A DNA stretch of 56,000 bases from Gammaproteobacteria bacterium. Its GTDB lineage: Bacteria > Pseudomonadota > Gammaproteobacteria > CAJXQU01. Under the pieces are notes generated by a model. It saw nothing but the letters and a program-made list of their open reading frames with translations. It was not told the DNA's origin and searched no databases. The position numbers and the translations under genes are program-made. The DNA is taken from positions 1 to 56,000 of the forward strand of contig JALSRM010000005.1 in the NCBI GenBank assembly GCA_026984775.1, in the 5' to 3' direction. This document shows positions 26,573 through 34,945 of the stretch, piece by piece (the stretch's first letter is position 1; each line of letters opens with the position of its first letter).

Positions 26573-26802
26573 GTACGGGTTTCCATGGATTTGAGTCTGG
26601 AAATCATCGCTTCCACGCGGGTTCTCGCCAACTCTGTTTTTTCAATCAGATCAGCCCGTTCCAGTGCCAAGGCACTTTGCTGTTGACGCAGAGCCTCATT
26701 CTCAGCTTTAAGATTTGAGACGGTTTCGATGAGTTTGTCTACTTTGGCTTCCAGTGATACAAGATCGATTGATTCGTTATTGTTATCATCAGTCATGGCC
26801 AT
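26569..26802 (-). CDS. Short coiled-coil protein of the TIGR02449/ZapB-like group
   Basis: A 77-residue all-helical protein. From about residue 14 to the end it is one heptad-rich coiled coil (LEAKVDKLIETVSNLKAENEALRQQQ...). A gene of this type precedes zapA in many gammaproteobacteria, and some annotations call it ZapB. Start at 26802 (MAMTDD) has AAAGGA upstream; the longer frame to 26832 does not. A role in Z-ring organisation is inferred from its coupling to zapA. Confidence 0.75.
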   Translation of the reverse strand: MAMTDDNNNESIDLVSLEAKVDKLIETVSNLKAENEALRQQQSALALERADLIEKTELARTRVEAMISRLKSMETRT

Positions 26803-26962
26803 ATTCTCGATTCCTTTGAGAGCGAGTAACAAATATAGAGCCAGCCGAGAAATCGGTCAAGATCTATTCACCTTATTTATCATGTGACGAACCCTTGACG
26901 CCTGATATAATTTTGAAGCAACCTGCTCAGGCAGCTTCCCTACCGTAAACGAGAAAGTACTA

Positions 26963-27538
26963 ATGTCAGAAGAGCTTTATGATCAGCTTAAAATTACACT
27001 GGAGGAAAATAATTCCAGCATACTACCTTCCGAAGTACAAGGTGCGTTGTGCGGAATGTTGAGCATGTCCCGTAGGCTGGATGTAGATGCCTGGATGGAA
27101 TTCATTCTAGAGCGATCAGAAATCGATAGTGACCCTGCTCTCAACAGTGAACTTATCGAAGTCCAGAATCTCACTGAACTCGGCTTCGATGCCGTATCGG
27201 GGGGCATGACCCTGCTGCTTCCTTCTGATGAGGTGCCATTGCCAGAGCGGCTTGAGGCCCTTTCTGCATGGTGTGAAGGATTTCTGTATGGTGTCGGTAT
27301 CAGTGGTCCAAAATTCCCGGCCAGAAAAAAACCTCTGCCGGAAACTGCAGAAGAATTCCTCTCTGACATTCGTAAGATCAGCCACCTTGATCCGGAGTGC
27401 GAAGATGAAGATGCCGAACACTACTATATGGAACTGGTGGAATACATCCGTGTTGGTGTCGTGGTTTTCCGCGAAGAAATGCTTCCCGGTGTTATAATGG
27501 CTGCACAGGATCCCAAAACCAGTCAAACCCGGCATTAA
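26963..27538 (+). CDS. ygfB: YgfB/YecA family protein (UPF0149)
   Basis: A 191-residue protein of the UPF0149 family. Conserved features are PSEVQGALCGMLS near the N-terminus, ALSAWCEGFLYGVG in the middle, and YYMELVEYIRVGVVVFREEM at the end. In E. coli and Pseudomonas ygfB likewise precedes pepP and ubiH; in Pseudomonas YgfB affects ampD expression and beta-lactam resistance. It begins the plus-strand operon ygfB-pepP-ubiH-ubiI. Confidence 0.9.
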   Translation: MSEELYDQLKITLEENNSSILPSEVQGALCGMLSMSRRLDVDAWMEFILERSEIDSDPALNSELIEVQNLTELGFDAVSGGMTLLLPSDEVPLPERLEALSAWCEGFLYGVGISGPKFPARKKPLPETAEEFLSDIRKISHLDPECEDEDAEHYYMELVEYIRVGVVVFREEMLPGVIMAAQDPKTSQTRH

Positions 27539-27552
27539 CCAAGATCTACACA

Positions 27553-28866
27553 ATGGAAAGAAAAGAGTTCGCGCGCCGTCGCAAACGTTTGATGGACATC
27601 ATGAATGTAGGCAGCATCGCAATATTGCCTGCGTCCAAAGTTTGTGTCCGGAATAATGACGTGGAGTATCCGTATCGACCAGACAGCGATTTCTACTACC
27701 TGACCGGGTTTTCCGAACCGGAATCGGTAGCCGTACTCATTCCTGATCGTAAGCATGGGGAATTCATACTTTTCTGCCGTGAAAAAGAGCCGGAAGCCGA
27801 ACTCTGGCATGGTCGCCGTGCAGGTCTGGAAAAGGCAGTGGAATATTACGGCGCCGATGATGCCTTCCCTATTGGGGATCTGGACGAAATCCTCCCGGGC
27901 CTGATCGAGAACAAGGAGCGAGTTTTCTACAACATGGGAATCGATCACGAATTCGACCACCATGTGCAGAACTGGGTCAATCAGGTTCGCTGTAAGATCC
28001 GCACGGGTGTAACCGCACCGGAAGAATTCATTTCTCTCGGGCATGCCTTGCATGAGTTACGCTTATTCAAGAGTCGGGCAGAGATAAAGGCCATGCGCCG
28101 GGCGGCAAAAATCTCTGCAAAGGCACACATTCGCGCAATGAAAAAATGCCGTCCGGGTATGAAAGAATACCAGATTGAAGCAGAACTGCTGCATGAATTC
28201 ATGCAACACGGTTGCCGCTCACCCGCCTATCCCTCCATTGTGGGTGGTGGTGCCAATGGCTGTATTCTGCATTACACTGAAAATTCCGATCCACTCAATG
28301 ATGGCGATTTGCTCTTGATCGACGCTGGTGCCGAACACGACTACTATGCCAGCGACATCACCCGAACCTTTCCGGTGAACGGGAAATTCAGTAAAGAACA
28401 AAAGATTCTTTATGAAATCGTCCTCCGGGCACAGGAAGCAGCGATCGAAAAGGTCCAACCCGGTAACTACTGGAATGATCCCCATGATGCCGCGGTACGA
28501 GAAATCACCAAAGGCCTGAAAGAGATCGGCATCCTCAAAGGACGCCTTCCTTCCCTGATCAAGAATGAGGCCTACAAACCCTACTATATGCACCGCACTG
28601 GTCATTGGTTGGGTATGGATGTGCATGACGTGGGAGATTACAAAGTCAACGGTGAATGGCGTTTGCTCGAACCCGGAATGGTTCTAACTATAGAGCCTGG
28701 TCTCTACATCCGGGAGCATTCACGTGGTGTAGCAAAAAAATGGTGGAACACAGGGATCCGGATCGAGGATGATGTACTGGTCACGCGAAACGGACACGAT
28801 ATCCTCAGTAAAGATACACCAAAAACAGTAGAAGAGATCGAGGCAATCATGGCCCATGAGATATGA
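27553..28866 (+). CDS. pepP: Xaa-Pro aminopeptidase PepP
   Basis: A 437-residue M24B peptidase that removes N-terminal residues preceding proline. Metal ligands are seen in LLIDAGAEHDYYASDITRTF (two Asp), HRTGHWLGMDVHDVG (His), LTIEPGLYI (Glu) and GIRIEDDVLV (Glu), with a normal N-terminal AMP_N domain (NDVEYPYRPDSDFYYLTGF). It overlaps ubiH by 11 bases. Confidence 0.95.
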   Translation: MERKEFARRRKRLMDIMNVGSIAILPASKVCVRNNDVEYPYRPDSDFYYLTGFSEPESVAVLIPDRKHGEFILFCREKEPEAELWHGRRAGLEKAVEYYGADDAFPIGDLDEILPGLIENKERVFYNMGIDHEFDHHVQNWVNQVRCKIRTGVTAPEEFISLGHALHELRLFKSRAEIKAMRRAAKISAKAHIRAMKKCRPGMKEYQIEAELLHEFMQHGCRSPAYPSIVGGGANGCILHYTENSDPLNDGDLLLIDAGAEHDYYASDITRTFPVNGKFSKEQKILYEIVLRAQEAAIEKVQPGNYWNDPHDAAVREITKGLKEIGILKGRLPSLIKNEAYKPYYMHRTGHWLGMDVHDVGDYKVNGEWRLLEPGMVLTIEPGLYIREHSRGVAKKWWNTGIRIEDDVLVTRNGHDILSKDTPKTVEEIEAIMAHEI

Positions 28867-30076
28867 TTTCGACTGTTTGATCGTCGGGGGCGGGCTGGTG
28901 GGTGCCAGTCTGGCCACGGCGTTGCGCGATCTGCCCATCCGTATCGGTGTAGTCGAAGCCGTCCCGGTCACCGCCGATCAGCAACCCAGCTACGATGATC
29001 GTGGTCTGGGTATTGCACCAGCATCTCAACGTATCCTGCAAGCAATTGGCTGTTGGGAAGCCTTGGCAAAGGAGGCAACACCGATCCGGGAAATCCATGT
29101 TTCGGATCGCGGCCACTTCGGCACAACCCGTATCTCGGCAAAAAAGCTGGGCATCGATCAACTTGGACATATTGTCATCGGTCGGGCGCTGGGCAAAGTA
29201 TTGCAGAATGCCATCATGACGGCTGAGAACACCGAGTTCATTTGTCCGGGCACCATCGTCTCTATCGAGAACCGACCCGATCACATTCATGTGGTCATCC
29301 AGGAAGGAGAAAAAACACGTACGGCATCGATCCGGCTCTTGATCGCAGCCGATGGCGGTCAATCCCGGGTACGTGAAATGCTTGGAGTGAAAACCGAGAC
29401 CAAGGATTATGGCCAGACCGCCATCGTTACCAACGTCACTCCCGAGCTTGATCACAACCATACCGCGTTTGAGCGTTTTACCACTTCCGGACCTCTGGCA
29501 CTCTTGCCATCGACCGAGGGCCGTTGTGTCGTAGTTTGGACAGCAGAGACGGATTGTGCGCAGAAAATCATGCAACTGGAAGAATCTGACTTTCTCAATC
29601 GCTTAGGCGATCGGTTTGGGCACAGACTCGGCAACTTCATCAAGATGGGAACTCGCCGCAGCTACCCCATGCGCCTGATCCGGGCAAAAAATCTCGTCGG
29701 CCTACGCTTCGCCATTATTGGGAATGCGGCGCACACCATCCACCCCAATGCGGCTCAGGGCCTCAACCTTGGCCTGCGGGATGTGGCATGTATGGCGGAA
29801 CTGATCGCGGACGCTGTTCGCAGGGGAAAGGATCTGGCTTCCCCTGATCTCTTAAATACCTACAGCGATACCCGTCAGCGTGATCACCAACAAGTAATCC
29901 GATTCAGCGATGGACTGACAAAACTTTTTTACAACGACAACCCCTTATTGATTGCCATGCGTGGACTGGCCATGCTTGGTGTCGATCTGATACCGCCAGC
30001 AAAACGTGCACTGGTCCGACGAGCCATGGGGTTGGCCGGCAATTGCTCACGTCTTATCAGAGGCTTGCCTCTATGA
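28856..30076 (+). CDS. ubiH: 2-octaprenyl-6-methoxyphenyl hydroxylase UbiH
   Basis: A 406-residue FAD-dependent monooxygenase of aerobic ubiquinone synthesis. The FAD site is DCLIVGGGLVGASLA; the middle motif is IAADGGQSRVR; the ribose-binding motif reads IGNAAHTIHPNAAQGLNLGLRD, where GNAA is the usual UbiH variant of GDAA. Position after pepP supports UbiH. Its stop overlaps the next start (ATGA). Confidence 0.92.
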   Translation: MRYDFDCLIVGGGLVGASLATALRDLPIRIGVVEAVPVTADQQPSYDDRGLGIAPASQRILQAIGCWEALAKEATPIREIHVSDRGHFGTTRISAKKLGIDQLGHIVIGRALGKVLQNAIMTAENTEFICPGTIVSIENRPDHIHVVIQEGEKTRTASIRLLIAADGGQSRVREMLGVKTETKDYGQTAIVTNVTPELDHNHTAFERFTTSGPLALLPSTEGRCVVVWTAETDCAQKIMQLEESDFLNRLGDRFGHRLGNFIKMGTRRSYPMRLIRAKNLVGLRFAIIGNAAHTIHPNAAQGLNLGLRDVACMAELIADAVRRGKDLASPDLLNTYSDTRQRDHQQVIRFSDGLTKLFYNDNPLLIAMRGLAMLGVDLIPPAKRALVRRAMGLAGNCSRLIRGLPL

Positions 30077-31278
30077 ACCTGGAGTATGATCTGATCATAG
30101 TTGGAGGTGGTGTAACTGGAGGTATACTGGCGGCACTGATGGCCGATTCCGGCCTTGGCATCGCTATCATCGAAGCCACAAAACCGGATCCTAACCACCC
30201 CGATCCCCGTGTCTTCGCCATCACTCGGGCATCGGAGCAAATTTTTCGATCGGCCGGGATCTGGGAGTCGCTTTCAAAACACCCCATGGGCCACTTCCGA
30301 GAGATGGAGGTGTGGGATGCCAACGGCAGCGGCTCGATTCATTTCGACAGCAAGGATCTATGTGAACCCACATTGGGCCACATCATCGAAAACCAATCCA
30401 TCCGAAACACCCTGAGCAACCGTATCCATCAACAGAAGAGTATCCACTGGCTGTGCCCGGAAACGATTGAACATCTGGAAAGAAAACGGGATCATGCAGA
30501 CGTTGTCCTCGCTTCCGGAGAACGGCTGAAAACCCGATTGATCGTGGGGGCCGATGGATTCAATTCTCTCGTGCGCGATCTTTCCGGGATTGAACTCAAA
30601 TCCCGTGATTACGGACAAACAGCGCTGGTCTGTTCAGTCAAAACCCAAGTCGCACACAATGATGTGGCCAGGCAACGCTTCCTCACATCTGGCCCTCTCG
30701 CCTTTCTGCCACTGGCAGATCCCCACCTCTGCTCCATCGTCTGGTCAACGATACCGGAGCAGGCACAAACACTCCGGGAAATGCCCGAGAAGGATTTTCA
30801 TGCCCGCCTGGAAGAGGCGTTCGAATCAAGGCTCGGGAGAGTGCTCGAAACCGGCCAACGTTACACCTTCCCTCTTCTCCGCGCCCATGCCAGAAATTAT
30901 GTGAGTGATCGTATTGCCCTGATCGGTGATGCTGCCCATCGGGTCCATCCACTGGCCGGACAAGGCGCAAACCTCGGTTTCCTCGATGCTGCGGCATTGG
31001 CAGAAATCCTGCTGGCGCATAAAGATAGGGATATCGGCAAGAAAATACTGCTTCGCAAATACGAACGCTGGCGCAAGGGTAACAATCTCGCCATGTTGAT
31101 TGCCATGGACAGCTTCAAAACCCTGTTTGGCTCAACACTAAAACCGGTTCAGTGGTTGCGCAACCGAGGCCTCGAACTAACGGACTCGTTTAAACCCGCC
31201 AAACAACTGATCATGCGCCGAGCCATGGGTCTTGAAGGCGACCTACCCGAACTTGCCCGTACTCCAGACTTTTTGTAA
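30073..31278 (+). CDS. ubiI: UbiI/UbiF-type FAD-dependent ubiquinone hydroxylase
   Basis: A 401-residue paralogue of the preceding gene. Motifs are DLIIVGGGVTGGILA (FAD), IVGADGFNSLVRDLSGI and IALIGDAAHRVHPLAGQGANLGFLDA. In E. coli the gene after ubiH is visC/ubiI, the C5 hydroxylase. From sequence alone UbiI, UbiF, UbiM or UbiL activity cannot be told apart. Start at 30073 overlaps the ubiH stop; the longer frame is less likely. Confidence 0.85.
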   Translation: MNLEYDLIIVGGGVTGGILAALMADSGLGIAIIEATKPDPNHPDPRVFAITRASEQIFRSAGIWESLSKHPMGHFREMEVWDANGSGSIHFDSKDLCEPTLGHIIENQSIRNTLSNRIHQQKSIHWLCPETIEHLERKRDHADVVLASGERLKTRLIVGADGFNSLVRDLSGIELKSRDYGQTALVCSVKTQVAHNDVARQRFLTSGPLAFLPLADPHLCSIVWSTIPEQAQTLREMPEKDFHARLEEAFESRLGRVLETGQRYTFPLLRAHARNYVSDRIALIGDAAHRVHPLAGQGANLGFLDAAALAEILLAHKDRDIGKKILLRKYERWRKGNNLAMLIAMDSFKTLFGSTLKPVQWLRNRGLELTDSFKPAKQLIMRRAMGLEGDLPELARTPDFL

Positions 31279-31312
31279 AAATGCAGAAGTAATCTGAAGG
31301 GAGAATCACCGC

Positions 31313-32188
31313 ATGCGTATGGATCCATTCGGCCGAACCCAATACCGCCGCAGGCCAGCGCACCGGCGTCGCAGTGGCTTGTTGAGGCTTGTTCCCATCC
31401 TGTTATTTAGCCTTTTTCTCGCCTATTACTGGTTTTCTCACCATGAGGTCGTGCCCATGACAGGGCGAAAACAACTGGTGGATTTGACCCGTGAAGAAGA
31501 GATGCGGTTGGGCTATCAGTCCTATCAGCAAGTCCTGGCCCAGGAAAACGTATTACGTAATGGAAAGATCGTGGAAGAAGTCAGGACCATAGGCAGGCGG
31601 TTGGCCAAGGCTGCTGCTGATGTTGATCCCGGCTTCGAATGGGAATTCAACGTCATTGAGTCACCACAAGCCAATGCGTTCGCTCTGCCCGGCGGGAAAG
31701 TTGCTGTCTATACTGGCATCCTAGACATCGCAAAAAATGAAAACGGGCTCAGTGCAGTCATGGGCCACGAAATCGCCCATGCCATCGCCCGCCACGGTGC
31801 TGAACGCATGGCCTATCAAAAACTCATCCAGTGGGGTACTATGGCCGCAGCCATTGCCTTGGGTGACATGAGCTACAACACCCAGCGTATGGTTCAGGGT
31901 GCCTTGGGACTGGGATCGAAATACGGCGTCCTACTACCCTTTTCACGCAGCCATGAGTCAGAAGCCGATTACATGGGCCTGATCTTCACTGCCCGAGCCT
32001 GTTACGACCCGCGAGAAGCACCCAACCTGTGGGAACGCATGGCAGAACAGAGCAAAGGCTCACCCGAAGAGTTCCTCTCCACCCATCCGAGCCATGAAAC
32101 ACGGATCAAACAACTCAATCAATGGATGCCCGAGGCATTGAAGATTTATGAAGAGAATTGTGATGATGATTTGGCCACAGTAGAGTAG
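31313..32188 (+). CDS. M48 family membrane-anchored metallopeptidase
   Basis: A 291-residue protease with a strongly basic N-terminus (residues 1-22), one transmembrane helix (about 23-40) and a periplasmic M48 domain. Zinc ligands are HEIAH at 152-156 and a Glu in SHESEADYMG. NAFALPGGKVAVYTGIL precedes the motif, as in the larger M48 protein at 11875-13341. It is shorter than BepA and lacks its TPR region, closer to LoiP/YcaL-like single-domain enzymes. It lies 34 bases after ubiI and may be in the same transcript. Confidence 0.88.
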   Translation: MRMDPFGRTQYRRRPAHRRRSGLLRLVPILLFSLFLAYYWFSHHEVVPMTGRKQLVDLTREEEMRLGYQSYQQVLAQENVLRNGKIVEEVRTIGRRLAKAAADVDPGFEWEFNVIESPQANAFALPGGKVAVYTGILDIAKNENGLSAVMGHEIAHAIARHGAERMAYQKLIQWGTMAAAIALGDMSYNTQRMVQGALGLGSKYGVLLPFSRSHESEADYMGLIFTARACYDPREAPNLWERMAEQSKGSPEEFLSTHPSHETRIKQLNQWMPEALKIYEENCDDDLATVE

Positions 32189-32330
32189 TAGTTTCAATAA
32201 ATTGACTCGGAAAAGAAAAAGAAGACCATCTTGGATGCAGCTTTGAACACATTGTAAAACGTCAATCAAACGGTCCAATTGGCCACAAAATGTGCCCCCT
32301 CATTCTACCTTGCTTGATTGAGTTTGATTG

Positions 32331-32750
32331 TTATTTATTCCCTGCAAACCACCTGCCTTGTACGTAGGCACCCAGCAACATTGCGAGCAGTGCAATCAGC
32401 AAGGGCCAGTTGCCTGCACCGAGGCCAGCAATAGCCGGACCGGGACAAACACCGCAGATCCCCCAGCCAATACCAAAGAGAATGGCACCGATCAATGTAC
32501 GCTTAAGGGTTTCCATGGGCTTGGTTCCAAACTGATCGGCCAGTAGCGGCCGGTCCAGAAAACGGGGAGCCAGTTGGTAGACAACCAACGTAAGACCTGT
32601 GGCGCCACCCAATACTAGTAATAATCCAAAATCCTCAAATCGTAAAAAACTGAGAACCACTTCAGGCTGGATCATGGTAGAAACCGAGAGCCCGAGTCCG
32701 AACAGAATTCCACTTAGAAGAACAGAAAACCAGAAGAGTAATTTTTTCAT
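32331..32750 (-). CDS. YeeE/YedE-type sulfur transporter subunit B (DUF6691-like)
   Basis: A 139-residue membrane protein with four predicted helices. The signature GIGWGICGVCPGPAIAGLG (Cys99, Cys102) is the second half of the YeeE/YedE (Sulf_transp) fold. It starts in an ATGA overlap with the preceding half. Paired half-size proteins of this kind are known in many proteobacteria and are thought to move thiosulfate or sulfane-type sulfur across the inner membrane. The frame is open upstream of 32750, but that part is the antisense reading of the partner gene. Confidence 0.85.
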   Translation of the reverse strand: MKKLLFWFSVLLSGILFGLGLSVSTMIQPEVVLSFLRFEDFGLLLVLGGATGLTLVVYQLAPRFLDRPLLADQFGTKPMETLKRTLIGAILFGIGWGICGVCPGPAIAGLGAGNWPLLIALLAMLLGAYVQGRWFAGNK

Positions 32751-33220
32751 ACCCCTATCCCCAACGATGCGAACAGTTGTGCGGTGATGATGGCCACGAC
32801 TAAAAAGACGATGACCGCGAGAACGGAAATCAGATTGAGTGAAGCCATACCACAGATACCGTGACCAGAGGTGCAACCATTGCCGAACCGTGCTCCAAAT
32901 CCAGCGATGAAACCTCCGATGGCAAGTTGCCACCAGGGGATCTGCGTGATTACGGGTTCTGATCCGGAAAGCCGTAACCAGATAGCCGCACCCAGAATCA
33001 GGCCAAGTGCAAAAACCAACCGCCACTGTCGGGAACGGACGAGTGAATCCTGATGAAAGAAAGGCAGCTTGGAAAAAAATGACCATACGGCAGAATAAAC
33101 CGTACTCATCCCGCCAACGAGTCCTGTCAGGGCATACAATAGGCTGACCCCCAGCCCGATCAGAAGTCCACCAACCAAGTAATGTGCTATCCCGTTGGGA
33201 AACAATGTGTTCAAATCCAT
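32747..33220 (-). CDS. YeeE/YedE-type sulfur transporter subunit A
   Basis: A 157-residue membrane protein with about four helices. The key motif GARFGNGCTSGHGICGMAS (Cys116, Cys123) is the conserved cysteine loop of YeeE/TsuA sulfur transporters. An AGGAG site precedes the start. It and the next gene together equal one full-length YeeE. It follows gshA on the same strand after 56 bases, so glutathione synthesis and sulfur import may be co-expressed. Confidence 0.88.
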   Translation of the reverse strand: MDLNTLFPNGIAHYLVGGLLIGLGVSLLYALTGLVGGMSTVYSAVWSFFSKLPFFHQDSLVRSRQWRLVFALGLILGAAIWLRLSGSEPVITQIPWWQLAIGGFIAGFGARFGNGCTSGHGICGMASLNLISVLAVIVFLVVAIITAQLFASLGIGV

Positions 33221-33276
33221 CTCTGCTCCTCTACCTTTTAGCTGAATTATCGTTTAAAGGCAGCCATTGTACAAAC

Positions 33277-34848
33277 TCAAATACAATCACCCTGCAAAAT
33301 CTTTTGCAGAAACTGATCGAAAGGAGGCTGTTCGACAGCCTCCAATGCCTGCTGTTCATTGAGTGACTGCTCTGCCAGTTCCCGAAACCAAGTGAACCGT
33401 TTTTCGGGAACTGGGCGTTGCAAGAAGAATTCCTTGTGTTCTTCAGATCTTTCGAGAGCAAACCTGAAGAAAGACTGATCGGCCTTTTCCATACCTGCAA
33501 TCACCTGTGAAGCAGGCAACAACGAAGAGTCTCTAACCTTGTCCATTTGTGCTTCGACTGCTTCCGTATATCGTCTGTCGCCTTGTTCTTCCAACAGAGC
33601 ACAAACCGGTTTCATTCTTTCAAGTATCTCCATCACCCAGTCCTTTATCGGTATTTCTCTATCGGCCTTGGTGAGTTTCAATTCTGGATCCCGGCCACGA
33701 CAAGCCGTGAGGGACTGGTTGCGCTCAAACTCGTCCCTTTCGGCCTTGTCCATCAATGGACTCTCTTCCAGCAGACAGAAAAGAAGCAATACTTCCATAA
33801 AATTCATCTGCAGCTCGTTAACCCCGATAGGATCAAACGGGTTGACATCAATCGCCCTGATTTCGACATAACGAACACCCCGATTTTCCAGCGCATGCGA
33901 GGGCGTCTCACAGGACTCCGCAATCTGTTTTGGGCGCACAAAACTGTAGTATTCGTTCTCGATCTGTAGGATGTTCGCATTGAGCTGCCGGTATTCACCA
34001 TCGACTACCACACCGATCTTTTTGTATGCTTCACAGGGTGTTCTGGTTGCTTTCATCAAGCTTTCCACATATTCGTCTAGCGTGTTGTAACTGACAACGA
34101 TCACATCCTGGTTACTGTTTTTGTAGCCGATATCACTCATCCGCAAAGAGGTCGCATAGGGCCGCTGACAGGCCGCCTCATTGAAATCCGGAAACTCTAT
34201 TTTCCTCAGTTTTATGAATGAGGGACAGACACTGGGGGACGCCCCAAAAAGGTAGGACACGATCCAACCGATGCGTTGAAAGTTTCTGATCAGAGCCATA
34301 TAAGATTCCGAAACAAAATCCTGGAGTACGCGATCATCCCCTTCCATTTGCTGAAAAACAGGCCAGAATCTTTCTGGAACAGAATAGTTGAAATGCACAC
34401 CGGCAATCGCCTGCATCGCCCGTCCATAACGCCAGGCCAATCCACGACGATAAATGTGTTTCATCTTGCCAATGTTGGACGTTCCATATTCAGCGATGGG
34501 AATACTCTCTTCATCCTCCAGCAGACAAGGCATACTGGCAGCCCACATGAGCTCCTCACCGATATTGGCATAGACAAAATGATGCACGTCTGTCAGGAAT
34601 TCCAATGTTTCGGTGGTTTCTGCAAAGGGAGGGGTGATCAGTTCCAGCAGAGCTTCTGAATAATCCGTCGTGATATAGGGATGCGTCAAAGCCGAGCCCA
34701 GGCTCTTCGGATGCGGTGTACTAGCAATATGGCCATCCAGGGTTACTCGCAAGCCCTCTTTCTCGATTCCTTTGAGGCCACCTTGCAGCAAAGTATCATT
34801 TTGGAATTCAGACAGCCTTTTCAGCCGTTCTTCGAGTTTTTTAGACAA
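33277..34848 (-). CDS. gshA: Glutamate-cysteine ligase GshA (class I, proteobacterial)
   Basis: A 523-residue ATP-dependent ligase that makes gamma-glutamylcysteine, the first step of glutathione synthesis. Length matches E. coli GshA (518). Family segments are GGLKGIEKEGLRV near residue 25, YITTDYSEALLELITPP, HFNYSVPERFW and LFGASPSVC. VRYVEIRAIDVNPFDPIGV is another diagnostic block. It stands upstream of the sulfur transporter pair. Confidence 0.95.
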   Translation of the reverse strand: MSKKLEERLKRLSEFQNDTLLQGGLKGIEKEGLRVTLDGHIASTPHPKSLGSALTHPYITTDYSEALLELITPPFAETTETLEFLTDVHHFVYANIGEELMWAASMPCLLEDEESIPIAEYGTSNIGKMKHIYRRGLAWRYGRAMQAIAGVHFNYSVPERFWPVFQQMEGDDRVLQDFVSESYMALIRNFQRIGWIVSYLFGASPSVCPSFIKLRKIEFPDFNEAACQRPYATSLRMSDIGYKNSNQDVIVVSYNTLDEYVESLMKATRTPCEAYKKIGVVVDGEYRQLNANILQIENEYYSFVRPKQIAESCETPSHALENRGVRYVEIRAIDVNPFDPIGVNELQMNFMEVLLLFCLLEESPLMDKAERDEFERNQSLTACRGRDPELKLTKADREIPIKDWVMEILERMKPVCALLEEQGDRRYTEAVEAQMDKVRDSSLLPASQVIAGMEKADQSFFRFALERSEEHKEFFLQRPVPEKRFTWFRELAEQSLNEQQALEAVEQPPFDQFLQKILQGDCI

Positions 34849-34945
34849 GGAACTTCTGCGCTTATTTTTGTTTCAAGGCAGAGTAAAATACATGAAAATT
34901 GCGTTTATGGATACGTTTAGAGACCTTGTTCAGAGGTTTCTTGTG

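Noticed and set aside
32751-33086. Long N-terminal extension of the second YeeE half
   Set aside because: It is the reading in another frame of the first YeeE gene. The ATGA overlap and the hydrophobic MKKLLF start define the gene.
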